NCBI RefSeq assembly: GCF_024171865.1
Contig: NZ_JAMTCN010000002.1
Location: forward strand, 310,001-374,000
Reading direction: 5' to 3'
DNA: 64,000 nt
Source of the DNA: Prauserella aidingensis
Lineage (GTDB): Bacteria; Actinomycetota; Actinomycetes; Mycobacteriales; Pseudonocardiaceae
Under the pieces are notes generated by a model. The model was not told the DNA's origin. It saw nothing but the letters and a program-made list of their open reading frames with translations, and searched no databases. The translations under genes and the position numbers were made by a program. Below are positions 21,667 through 29,815 of the stretch, one piece after another. Numbering within the stretch: the stretch's first letter is position 1; each line of letters opens with the position of its first letter.

Positions 21667-21672
21667 TAGTGT
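21667..21672 (+). promoter_or_regulatory. -10 element for a leaderless mRNA
   Basis: TAGTGT lies seven bases before the ATG at 21680. Confidence 0.6.
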
Positions 21673-21679
21673 CGGTCAC

Positions 21680-24058
21680 ATGCCTGGATCTGTGCTCGGA
21701 ACCGAGGTGCGGCGGGTCGAGGACCCCGAACTGCTGCGCGGAGAAGCCACCTACGTCGACAATCTGCCGATCCCGGGCGCCGCGCACCTCGCATTCGTGC
21801 GCTCGCCGTTCGCTCACGCCGAGATCACGGGCATCGATACGAGCGAAGCCGAGCAGGCCGACGGGGTACTGGCGGTCTACACGGCCGCGGACCTGGAGCT
21901 GGCGCCGGTGCGCCAGTTCATGGTCGTCAACCGCGACTGCGTGCGCATGCCGTTGGCGAGCGAGCGGGTTCGGTTCGTCGGTGACGCCGTCGCCGTCGTC
22001 GTGGCGGAGACCCCCGCGGCGGCCGCCGATGCCGTGGAACTGGTCGACGTGGACTACGAGCCACTGCCCGTCGTGGCCGATCCGGAGGAGGCGCTCTCCG
22101 ACGATGCGCCGCTGCAGTTCCCGGACCTGGGGTCGAACATCGCGGCGGGCGAACGGGACGAGGTCGGCGCGGGGGTCCTCGCGGACGCCGACGTCGTGGC
22201 GCGCGCGAGGATCGAGAACCAGCGCGTGGCGGTTGTGCCGATGGAGGGCAACGCGATCGCCGTCGAACCGGGCGGCGGGTATCTCGGCGGCGACTACGAC
22301 ATGACGATCCACGTGTCGACCCAGATGCCGCACGTGCCGTGGAAGCTCGCGGCCAAGCAGCTCGGTGTCGCCCCCGAACGCGTGCACCTGGTCACTCCCC
22401 ACGTCGGCGGCGCATTCGGCGGCAAGATCGGCATGACCGCCGAACACCAGGTGGTCATCGCCGCGGTACAGCGCCTCGGCAGGCCGATCAAGTGGGTGGA
22501 GACGCGCTCGGAGAATCTGCAGGCGATGCCGCAGGGGCGCGCCCAGGTGCAGTACGCCGAGCTGGGCCTGACGTCCGACGGCACGATCACGGGGCTGCAC
22601 TGCAACGTCGTCGGCGACTGCGGCGCCTACGCCGGTTTCGGCGGCGGGTTCGCGCTCGGCCCCACGCGCCTGATGTCGCAGGGCGTGTACCGCATCCCGA
22701 AGATCAGCTTCGGTTCGATCGCGGCGCTGACCAACACGACGCCGACCGGTGCGTTCCGCGGCGCGGGCAGGCCCGAGGCGGCGGCCATGCTGGAGCGGAT
22801 CATCGACGTGGGCGCCGCCGAACTGGGGATGGACCCGGTCGAGCTGCGGCGCAAGAACTTCCTGCAGCCCGACCAGTTCCCGTACGACACGCTCGTCGGC
22901 GCCACGTACGACTCGGGCGACTACGACTTGCCGCTGCGCGAGGCGCTGCGGGTCGCCGATTACGACGAGCTGCGCAAGGAGCAGCAGCGACGTATCGACG
23001 CGGGCGAGACGACACTGCTCGGCATCGGAGTGAGTACGTACGTCGAGATCACCGGCGGGGGCACCAGCGAGTTCGCCGCGGTGGAGATGGGCGACGACGG
23101 GCGCGCGACGATCAAGGTCGGCACCTCGGGGCACGGCCAGGGCCACCCGACGTCCTTCTCGATGCTCGCCTCGGACGCGCTGGGTATCCCGTTGGAGCGG
23201 ATCGACTTCGTCCAGTCGGACACGGCGCAGGTCCCGCGTGGCGGTGGCACCGGCGGTTCGCGGTCGTTGCAGATCGGTGGCAGCGCGGTGCGGGAGGCCA
23301 GCGAACTACTCGTCGCGAAGGCCAAGGAGCTGGCGGCGACGAAGCTCGAAGCGGCCGTCGACGACATCGAGGTCACCGGCGACGGCGGCCTGGGGGTGCT
23401 GGGCGTGCCGAGCGCGACCGTCAGCTGGGCCGAGCTGGCGACCTACGCGGCCGAGAACGGCACCGCCCTCGCCGCCGACACCGATTTCACGCCGGGCGGT
23501 GCGTCCTTCCCCTTCGGCGCGCACGTGTCCGTGGTCGATGTCGACACGGAGACCGGAAAGGTGACGCCGACGCGGCACATCGCCGTCGACGACTGCGGGC
23601 GGGTGCTCAACCCGTTGCTCGTGCGCGGGCAGCAGCACGGCGGCGCGGTGCAGGGCATCTCGCAGGCGCTGTGGGAGCACTACACCTACGACGAGGACGG
23701 AAACCCGTCCACCGGCACACTCGCCGACTACCTCGTGCCGTCGGCCGTGGAGGTGCCGATGCTCGAGGTGTCGAACACCGAGACCGATTCGCCGCTCAAC
23801 CCGCTGGGCGCCAAGGGCATCGGCGAATCGGCGACGATCGGCTCCACCCCCGCCGTACAGAACGCCGTGGTCGACGCCGTCAAGCACCTGGGCGTACGGC
23901 ACATCGACATGCCACTCACGCCGCAGCGGGTGTGGCAGGCGATCCGCGCGGCGCAGAACGGCGCGCCCGCCGACCCGTGGCGGGACCCGCCCGAGGCGTT
24001 CGCGACGCTGCCGGTCCGGGAAGGCTCCGATCCGCACGCCGACGAGGCGGCCGTCTGA
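21680..24058 (+). CDS. Xanthine dehydrogenase-family molybdopterin-binding subunit, orphan
   Basis: 792 aa from the ATG at 21680, chosen because conserved sequence begins there (VLGTEVRRVEDPELLRG) and a leaderless promoter precedes it. N-terminal hammerhead domain and C-terminal cofactor domains are visible: HVGGAFGGKIGMTAEHQ, PTGAFRGAGRPEAA, GQGHPTSFSMLASDALGIP, and GAKGIGESATIGSTPAVQNA near the end with the expected catalytic Glu. The AFRGAGR loop is that of xanthine-dehydrogenase-like or form II CO-dehydrogenase-like members, not the CSFR loop of true CO dehydrogenase. The FAD and 2Fe-2S partner subunits are not adjacent. Substrate unknown. Confidence 0.9.
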   Translation: MPGSVLGTEVRRVEDPELLRGEATYVDNLPIPGAAHLAFVRSPFAHAEITGIDTSEAEQADGVLAVYTAADLELAPVRQFMVVNRDCVRMPLASERVRFVGDAVAVVVAETPAAAADAVELVDVDYEPLPVVADPEEALSDDAPLQFPDLGSNIAAGERDEVGAGVLADADVVARARIENQRVAVVPMEGNAIAVEPGGGYLGGDYDMTIHVSTQMPHVPWKLAAKQLGVAPERVHLVTPHVGGAFGGKIGMTAEHQVVIAAVQRLGRPIKWVETRSENLQAMPQGRAQVQYAELGLTSDGTITGLHCNVVGDCGAYAGFGGGFALGPTRLMSQGVYRIPKISFGSIAALTNTTPTGAFRGAGRPEAAAMLERIIDVGAAELGMDPVELRRKNFLQPDQFPYDTLVGATYDSGDYDLPLREALRVADYDELRKEQQRRIDAGETTLLGIGVSTYVEITGGGTSEFAAVEMGDDGRATIKVGTSGHGQGHPTSFSMLASDALGIPLERIDFVQSDTAQVPRGGGTGGSRSLQIGGSAVREASELLVAKAKELAATKLEAAVDDIEVTGDGGLGVLGVPSATVSWAELATYAAENGTALAADTDFTPGGASFPFGAHVSVVDVDTETGKVTPTRHIAVDDCGRVLNPLLVRGQQHGGAVQGISQALWEHYTYDEDGNPSTGTLADYLVPSAVEVPMLEVSNTETDSPLNPLGAKGIGESATIGSTPAVQNAVVDAVKHLGVRHIDMPLTPQRVWQAIRAAQNGAPADPWRDPPEAFATLPVREGSDPHADEAAV

Positions 24059-24068
24059 CGACTACGCC

Positions 24069-24115
24069 TGCGCAGCGGGTCGTTGGTTGCGCAGCGGGTA
24101 ATTGGTTGCGCAGCG
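24069..24115 (+). repeat. 19-bp tandem repeat
   Basis: TGCGCAGCG recurs at 24069, 24088 and 24107 with a 19-base period; the first two units are nearly identical over their length. It starts ten bases after a stop codon. Confidence 0.8.
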
Positions 24116-24147
24116 TCGTGGTGCCGTAGTCAGGGCGGCGCAGTTCG

Positions 24148-24222
24148 GGTGCAGCGTTCCCTGGTGCCGCGTTTCCTGGTGCAGGGTGCCTTGGTGCCGC
24201 GTTTCCCGGCGCAGCGTTCCTA
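24148..24222 (+). repeat. 15-bp tandem repeat, five units
   Basis: Units begin GGTGCMGCGTTYCC or close variants at 24148, 24163, 24178, 24193 and 24208. With the 19-bp repeat, it fills the space between two convergent genes. Confidence 0.85.
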
Positions 24223-24233
24223 GCGCCGCCGGG

Positions 24234-25208
24234 TCAGCCGATCGCGTCGACCCGGCGGAGGCGGTCGTGCCACCGATGCGTGGTGTCCTCGTCGGCCGAG
24301 TGGGCGGCCAGCAGGTCCGGCTCCGGGGCGGTGCGTGGCACCGGAAGCCGACCGGCCACGGGTGACAGCGGCGCACTCGTCACGTCGGCGGTGAGCAGGC
24401 TCGCGGTGCCGAGTCCGCAGGCGAAGTCGAGCTCGGGCAACGCGCCGGCGAGTGCGAGCCCCGCGGCGAGGCCGACGCTGCTGTCGACCGCGGACGAGAC
24501 CACGCACGGCAGGCCGCACGCCTCGGCCACGTCGAGTGCCCGGCGCACACCTCCCAGCGGGGCGACCTTCACCACCGCCACGTCGGCGGCACCGGCCACA
24601 GCCACGCGCAGGGGGTCCTCGGCACGGCGGATCGACTCGTCCGCCGCGATCCGCACGCCGACCCTGCGCCGCACCTCGGCCAGTTCGGGTACGGAGGGAC
24701 ACGGCTGTTCGGCATACTCCAGTCCGCCCGCCGCCCGGTCCAACTCGCCGAGTGCGCGGACCGCGGTGTCGACGTCCCACGCCGCGTTCGCGTCCACGCG
24801 GACCGCACCGCGAGGCCCGAGCGCGGCGCGGACCGCTTCGAGCCGGGCGCAGTCGTCGGCGAGCGTCGACCGGGGGTCGGCGACTTTCACCTTCGCCGTG
24901 CGACAGCCCGACGCCGAGACCAGCTCGTGAGCGTGCTCCGGTGCCACCACCGGCACCGTCGTGTTGACTTCGATCGAGTCCCGGACCGGCTCGGGCCAGC
25001 CGTCCCGGCTCGCTTCGACCGCCGCCGCGAGCCACGGCACGGATTCGACGTCGTCGTAGTCCTGGAAGGGGCTGAACTCGCCCCACCCAGCAGGGCCGTG
25101 CAGCAGTACGCCTTCGCGCACTGTGATTCCCCGGAACCGGTTCCGCAGGGGAAGCGCGAACACACCGGACGCGTCGATCCCGTTCATCTTGTCGCTCACC
25201 CGGGCCAT
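24234..25208 (-). CDS. menC: o-Succinylbenzoate synthase MenC
   Basis: 324 aa from the ATG at 25208; the ATG at 25187 is an alternative. It is an enolase-superfamily enzyme that dehydrates SHCHC to o-succinylbenzoate in menaquinone synthesis. The N-terminal capping region (LPLRNRFRGI) precedes the barrel. Barrel motifs are AKVKVAD (KxK acid/base Lys), RVDANAAWD, EQPCPS, ADES and VVKVAPLGGVRRAL, which supply the Lys pair and the three metal-binding acids. No other men genes are present in the window. It is divergent from the PfpI gene. Confidence 0.93.
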   Translation of the reverse strand: MARVSDKMNGIDASGVFALPLRNRFRGITVREGVLLHGPAGWGEFSPFQDYDDVESVPWLAAAVEASRDGWPEPVRDSIEVNTTVPVVAPEHAHELVSASGCRTAKVKVADPRSTLADDCARLEAVRAALGPRGAVRVDANAAWDVDTAVRALGELDRAAGGLEYAEQPCPSVPELAEVRRRVGVRIAADESIRRAEDPLRVAVAGAADVAVVKVAPLGGVRRALDVAEACGLPCVVSSAVDSSVGLAAGLALAGALPELDFACGLGTASLLTADVTSAPLSPVAGRLPVPRTAPEPDLLAAHSADEDTTHRWHDRLRRVDAIG

Positions 25209-25281
25209 TGTCCGACGGAGTTTCGCGGGACGGCCGGGTCGGGTATGCGCGGACCGAACCGACACGAGAGGAGTGGTGACC

Positions 25282-25854
25282 GTGACAGGCAGGCTCAGTG
25301 GCCGTCGAGTGGCCTTCCTGGTGGCGCCCGAGGGCGCCGAACAGGTCGAGCTGACCAGGCCGTGGAAGGCGGTGCAGGACGCCGAGGGTCTGCCCGAGCT
25401 GATCTCGTTCGAGTACGGCGACGTGCAGGCCTTCAACCATCTCGACAAGGCCGATGTGTTCCGCGCCGACAAACCGGTCTCGGAGGCCTCGGTGGACGAC
25501 TACGTCGGCCTCGTGCTGCCGGGCGGCGTGGCCAATCCCGACCTGCTTCGCACCGACCCGGCCTCGGTGCGGTTCGTGGGATCGTTCTTCGACGCGGACA
25601 AACCCGTCGCGGCGATCTGCCACGCGCCGTGGACGCTCATCGAGGCGGGAGTGATCCGGGGCAGGCGGCTGACGTCGTACCCGAGCCTGCAGACGGACCT
25701 GCGCAACGCAGGCGCCGAATGGGTCGACGACGAGGTCGTGGTCGACGGGCGGCTGGTGACGAGCCGCAACCCGGACGATCTCCCCGCGTTCTGCGAGAAG
25801 ATGGTCGAGCAGTTGGCCCAGCAGGCCGACCAGGGGCACGCCGCACCGGCGTGA
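25282..25854 (+). CDS. DJ-1/PfpI family protein (type 1 glutamine amidotransferase-like)
   Basis: 190 aa. Start GTG at 25282 is eight bases after GAGAGGAG; a GTG two codons earlier lies only two to three bases from it and is less likely. The fold is recognisable from RRVAFLVAPEGAEQVELTRP, VGLVLPGG and AAICHAPWTLIEAG, which carries the nucleophilic Cys elbow, then LTSYPSLQTDLRNAGA. Members act as intracellular proteases, glyoxalases or deglycases; which activity applies here cannot be read from sequence. Confidence 0.9.
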   Translation: MTGRLSGRRVAFLVAPEGAEQVELTRPWKAVQDAEGLPELISFEYGDVQAFNHLDKADVFRADKPVSEASVDDYVGLVLPGGVANPDLLRTDPASVRFVGSFFDADKPVAAICHAPWTLIEAGVIRGRRLTSYPSLQTDLRNAGAEWVDDEVVVDGRLVTSRNPDDLPAFCEKMVEQLAQQADQGHAAPA

Positions 25855-26054
25855 CCCCGCGGCGCCCGGGGCCGCGCCGCGTAGGTCGTGGGCGTCCGCG
25901 GCGTGACCCCGAGCGCCCGGCGCGTCCGGAGTGTTGGGCGCGTCCGGAGGAGCGTTCGGTGCGTCCGCGGAGCCGGGGCTCCGGCCCCGCAGGTGCTCTC
26001 CCGGGAGCGGCGTGCCACGAGGTCGGGTCCCGCAGTTCGGCTCCCGGTATCCGG
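25855..26054. other. Non-coding gap between convergent genes
   Basis: About 200 bases with no supportable gene. It contains short repeated phrases such as GCGTCCGGAG and GCGCCCGG but no regular period and no clean terminator. Confidence 0.5.
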
Positions 26055-27023
26055 CTAGGAGGAGTCGCCCTCGGCGGATGAGCCGCTGCCCTCGACGCCC
26101 GGCGGCGAGATGTCGATGCCCGTCCTGCGGGCCAGGCGCACCGCGTCGTCGGGTGCCTTCACCTTCGCGTCGTTGTCGCAGTAGACGAACACGTCGCGGG
26201 CCCGCCTCGGTGCGGCGCTCGCGACGGTGCGGTCCGAACGCGGCGACTTCCCCGCTCGCCACGCCCGCACCTTCTCGGCCCACCCGTCCAGTTCCCCGTC
26301 GGGGTAGCCGCCTGCGTACAGCTCCTGCCAGCCGTGCAGTCGCACGTAGACGAAGTCCGCCGTGACGTCCTCCAACTGCGGCCATTCGTCCGCGGCGTCG
26401 GAGGCGACGAGGCCGATCCTGTGCTCGCGCAGCAGCTCCACGGCCTCGGGGGTCGCGAAGCTCGGGTGCCGCACTTCGAGGGCGTGGCGCAGCGGGCGAT
26501 CCGTCTCCACGTCGGTGCGGGGCTGGAACCGCACCGTGTTGTGGTCGCGTGCCAGCCGTGCCGCCGCGCCCGTGCTCCGGGGGAGGTGTCGGAAGAAGTT
26601 CGCCAGCAGCTCGGGGTCGAACCGCAGGGTCGGTGGCAGCTGCCACAGCACGGGGCCCAGTTTGTGTTCGAGGGCCGTCACCCCCGAGGCGAAGAAGTTG
26701 GCGAGCGGTTCGGTGACCTCGCGGAGTCGTTTCATGTGCGTGATGAAGCGGCCGCCTTTCACCGCGAACACGAAGTCGTCGGGCACCTGCTCGAACCAGG
26801 CGCGGTACCGCTCGGGCCGCTGGAGCGAGTAGAACGAGCCGTTGATCTCGACGCTCCCCATGCGGTGCGCCAGGTACTCGAGTTCGCGGCGCTGGGGCAG
26901 GCCGCGCGGGTAGAACGTGCCCCGCCAGGGTGGATAGACCCAGCCCGACGTGCCGATCCGTACGGTCCGCGCGTGTCCTCGCGCCGGGGACCGTCCCGTA
27001 CTGCCGTGAGCGGCGGTACCCAT
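26055..27023 (-). CDS. DUF72 family protein
   Basis: 322 aa. Barrel-type DUF72 (YecE-like) protein. RIGTSGWVYPPWRGTFYP at the start of the domain, VEINGSFYSLQRPERYRAW, FVFAVKGGRFITHMKRL, and FVYVRLHGWQELY with YADG-like spacing near the end are characteristic. A final VFVYCDNDAKVKAP segment closes the fold. The family has no agreed biochemical role. The first 20 residues are low in conservation, so the true start may be slightly downstream. It runs in the same direction as the DUF4253 gene, 24 bases after it. Confidence 0.9.
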   Translation of the reverse strand: MGTAAHGSTGRSPARGHARTVRIGTSGWVYPPWRGTFYPRGLPQRRELEYLAHRMGSVEINGSFYSLQRPERYRAWFEQVPDDFVFAVKGGRFITHMKRLREVTEPLANFFASGVTALEHKLGPVLWQLPPTLRFDPELLANFFRHLPRSTGAAARLARDHNTVRFQPRTDVETDRPLRHALEVRHPSFATPEAVELLREHRIGLVASDAADEWPQLEDVTADFVYVRLHGWQELYAGGYPDGELDGWAEKVRAWRAGKSPRSDRTVASAAPRRARDVFVYCDNDAKVKAPDDAVRLARRTGIDISPPGVEGSGSSAEGDSS

Positions 27024-27047
27024 GTCCCCACGCTGCCACCGTTGCCC

Positions 27048-27851
27048 TCACTCCCACCAGAACGTCCACAGCCGCTCGCCCACCAGGCCGCCCGCCACGT
27101 CGCGGAGTGTGTCCGGCTGGGCGGTGAACTGGTCGAGGCAGAAGGCGCGGTGCTCGGCCGCGAGCAGCTCCGCGCGGTGGCGGGTCTTCGGCGGCGCGGC
27201 GACCGACAGCGTCATCTCGTCGTAGCCGAGCCGGATCAGCGTCGCGCCGAACCGGTCCTCCCAGCTGCGCAGCACCGTCGACACCAGCTCGGCGCGGTCG
27301 GTGGTGCGGAGCATGCCCTGCCAGCCCAGCGCCGCGGGCACGTCGGCGGGCCGGGCGGCCTCGGTGATGCCGAGCCGGTGGCCACCGCCCGCGACCAGGC
27401 GGGAGCCGGTGTTGCCCGCCTCGGCCACGGGATCCGACTTGCGCGGGGACCGCCGGGCGAGACCGGGGAACTCGGCCCCGAACGGTTCCAGGCACGTGCC
27501 GTCGCAACAGGGCCCGCGCCACCAGGAGCGGAGCACGTCACCGGGATCGTCGTGGCCGACGGCGTCGTCGCTGGGGACGTCCCAGGGTCGGTCGTCGATC
27601 CAGTCCTGCCCCGCCGCCTCGAACCGCGGGTCGTGCGGGATCAGGATCGGCCAGCGGCCCGTGCGCGGAAACGCCGCTACGCAGGCCAGGTACAGCGCGG
27701 GATCGGTGATCGGATCGTCCGACACCCACAGCGCCTGGTGCATGCGCCCCGGCGGCAGGGCGAGGCGCGCGCTCCGGTCGTCGGCGCGGCCGCCGCCGTG
27801 AGGGCCGGTGCGGTGAGTGTCGGTGCCGTTCGTGGTCGTCGATGTGAACAT
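27048..27851 (-). CDS. DUF4253 domain protein
   Basis: 267 aa from the ATG at 27851, chosen because TAGCGT lies seven bases upstream; a longer in-frame start at 27875 would remove that promoter. The C-terminal 110 residues look like DUF4253: VLRSWEDRFGATLIRLGYDE, then AAEHRAFCLDQF and the terminal ERLWTFWWE. The N-terminal half (WVSDDPITDPALYLACVAAF) was not recognised. Function unknown; family members resemble immunity-type or regulatory proteins in some genomes, but nothing here supports a toxin partner. Confidence 0.82.
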   Translation of the reverse strand: MFTSTTTNGTDTHRTGPHGGGRADDRSARLALPPGRMHQALWVSDDPITDPALYLACVAAFPRTGRWPILIPHDPRFEAAGQDWIDDRPWDVPSDDAVGHDDPGDVLRSWWRGPCCDGTCLEPFGAEFPGLARRSPRKSDPVAEAGNTGSRLVAGGGHRLGITEAARPADVPAALGWQGMLRTTDRAELVSTVLRSWEDRFGATLIRLGYDEMTLSVAAPPKTRHRAELLAAEHRAFCLDQFTAQPDTLRDVAGGLVGERLWTFWWE

Positions 27852-27858
27852 GACCCGA

Positions 27859-27864
27859 ACGCTA
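27859..27864 (-). promoter_or_regulatory. -10 element for a leaderless DUF4253 mRNA
   Basis: TAGCGT on the minus strand, seven bases before the ATG at 27851. Confidence 0.6.
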
Positions 27865-27980
27865 GTTCGACCCACCGACAGTTCCGGTCCATGAGTCGCC
27901 CCGGCTTACCCGACATCACTCGAACGGATGATCGAACGCCGGTCGTTGCGGCCGCTGTTCGCGCCGGGACGGCCGACGAC

Positions 27981-29627
27981 CTACAGCGGGCGCAGCAGGT
28001 CGTCGGAGTCGATGATGCGGTAGGCGTAGCCCTGCTCGGCGAGGAACCGCTGGCGGTGCGCGGCGTAGTCGGTGTCGACCGTGTCGCGGGCGACGACCGA
28101 GTAGAAGTGGGCCTGCCTGCCGTCCTCCTTCGGGCGCAGCAACCTGCCGAGACGCTGGGCCTCCTCCTGCCGGGAACCGAACGTGCCCGACACCTGGATC
28201 GCCACCGACGCCTCCGGCAGGTCGATCGAGAAGTTCGCGACCTTCGACACCACCAGCTTGGTGATCTCGCCACGTCGGAACCGGTCGAACAGCGCCTCGC
28301 GCTCCTTGTTCTTCGTCGACCCCTGGATCACCGGTGCGTCGATGGCCTCGCCGAGCTCCTCGAGCTGGTCCAGGTAGGCGCCGATGACCAGCGTCGGCTG
28401 GTCCTCGTGCGCGTCGACGATGTTCTTGATGACCGCCGTCTTCGTGTGCGCCGTCGAGGCGAGCCGGTAGCGCTCCTCGGCGTCGGCGGTCGCGTACGCC
28501 AGCCGTTCGCCCTCGGTGAGCGTCACACGGACCTCGATGCAGTCCGCGGGCGCGATCCAGCCCTGCGCCTCGATGTCGCGCCACGGCACGTCGAAGCGCT
28601 TCGGCCCGATCAGCGAGAACACGTCGCCCTCACGGCCGTCCTCGCGCACCAGCGTCGCGGTGAGCCCGAGGCGGCGGCGGGACTGCAGATCGGCGGTCAT
28701 CCGGAACACGGGCGCGGGCAGCAGGTGCACCTCGTCGTAGACGACCAGGCCCCAGTCGCGGGAGTCGAACAGTTCGAGGTGCTTGTACTCGCCCTTCGAC
28801 TTACGGGTGATGACCTGGTAGGTCGCGATCGTGACCGGGCGGATCTCCTTCTTCTCGCCCGAGTACTCGCCGATCTCGTCCTCGGTCAGCGACGTCCGCG
28901 CGATCAGTTCGCGCTTCCACTGCCTGCCCGCGACCGTGTTGGTCACCAGGATCAGCGTCGTGGCCTGCGCCTGCGCCATCGCGGCCGCGCCGACCAGGGT
29001 CTTGCCCGCGCCGCACGGCAGTACGACCACGCCGGAGCCGCCCGCCCAGAACGAGTCGGCCGCCTGCCGCTGGTACTCGCGCAGCGACCAGTCGTCCTCC
29101 TCGAGCGACATCGGGTGCGCCTCGCCGTCGACGTAGCCCGCGAGGTCCTCGGCGGGCCAGCCCACCTTCAGCAGGGCCTGCTTGAGTCGGCCTCGTTCCG
29201 ACGGGTGGACGGCCACCGTGTCGTCGTCGACCTGCACGCCGAGCATCGGCTTGATCTTCTTGCTGCGCTGCACCTCGGCGAGCACCGCGCGGTCCGTCGT
29301 GGTCATCACGAGGCCGTGTGCCGGGTGGTTGTGGATCTGCAGCCTGCCGAACCGGCCCATCGTGTCGACGATGTCGATCAGCAACGGCTGCGGCACGGGG
29401 AAACGGGAGTAGGTGGTGAGCGCGTCGACCACCTGCTCGGCGTCGTGTCCCGCGGCGCGTGCGTTCCACAGCGCCAGCGGGGTGATGCGGTAGGTGTGCA
29501 CGTGTTCGGGGGCGCGTTCCAGTTCGGCGAACGGCGCGATCGCGATCCGCGCGTCACCCGCCTGCTCGTGGTCGATCTCGAGCAGCACGGTTTTGTCCGA
29601 CTGGACGATCAGGGGGCCATCACTCAC
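27981..29627 (-). CDS. DNA repair helicase XPB (Ssl2/RAD25 type)
   Basis: 548 aa from a GTG at 29627, preceded at once by GGGAGG and, seven bases up, by TATAAA. It is a superfamily 2 helicase with a bacterial XPB N-domain, Walker A PCGAGKT, DEVH box (VYDEVHLLP), motif III GLTATLVRED and motif VI EEAQRLGRLLRP. XPB unwinds DNA 3' to 5' and pairs with the Bax1 nuclease in archaea. It matches Rv0861c in length and position. In mycobacteria the next gene is the Rv0862c-type protein, here found 15 kb away at 44677. Confidence 0.95.
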   Translation of the reverse strand: MSDGPLIVQSDKTVLLEIDHEQAGDARIAIAPFAELERAPEHVHTYRITPLALWNARAAGHDAEQVVDALTTYSRFPVPQPLLIDIVDTMGRFGRLQIHNHPAHGLVMTTTDRAVLAEVQRSKKIKPMLGVQVDDDTVAVHPSERGRLKQALLKVGWPAEDLAGYVDGEAHPMSLEEDDWSLREYQRQAADSFWAGGSGVVVLPCGAGKTLVGAAAMAQAQATTLILVTNTVAGRQWKRELIARTSLTEDEIGEYSGEKKEIRPVTIATYQVITRKSKGEYKHLELFDSRDWGLVVYDEVHLLPAPVFRMTADLQSRRRLGLTATLVREDGREGDVFSLIGPKRFDVPWRDIEAQGWIAPADCIEVRVTLTEGERLAYATADAEERYRLASTAHTKTAVIKNIVDAHEDQPTLVIGAYLDQLEELGEAIDAPVIQGSTKNKEREALFDRFRRGEITKLVVSKVANFSIDLPEASVAIQVSGTFGSRQEEAQRLGRLLRPKEDGRQAHFYSVVARDTVDTDYAAHRQRFLAEQGYAYRIIDSDDLLRPL

Positions 29628-29815
29628 GCCTCCCTTTATACGTTCCTCGTCGGCGAGGTTGGGCCGTCCGGTGGGCAGGCGGCCCTCGTACTGGAACCTG
29701 ACAGGGGGACGCAATACCATCGCCGGGCGTAACGTCGGCCACTGCCGGAGGGGCCGCGGTTCACCCGCTGTGGTTACGATCCGAGTGTCTTTCGCGTTGA
29801 TATGAAGGAAGTCCG

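Noticed and set aside
24220..27522. 1100-codon minus-strand open frame across menC, the PfpI gene and DUF72
   Set aside because: It crosses genes in other frames and lacks any known domain.
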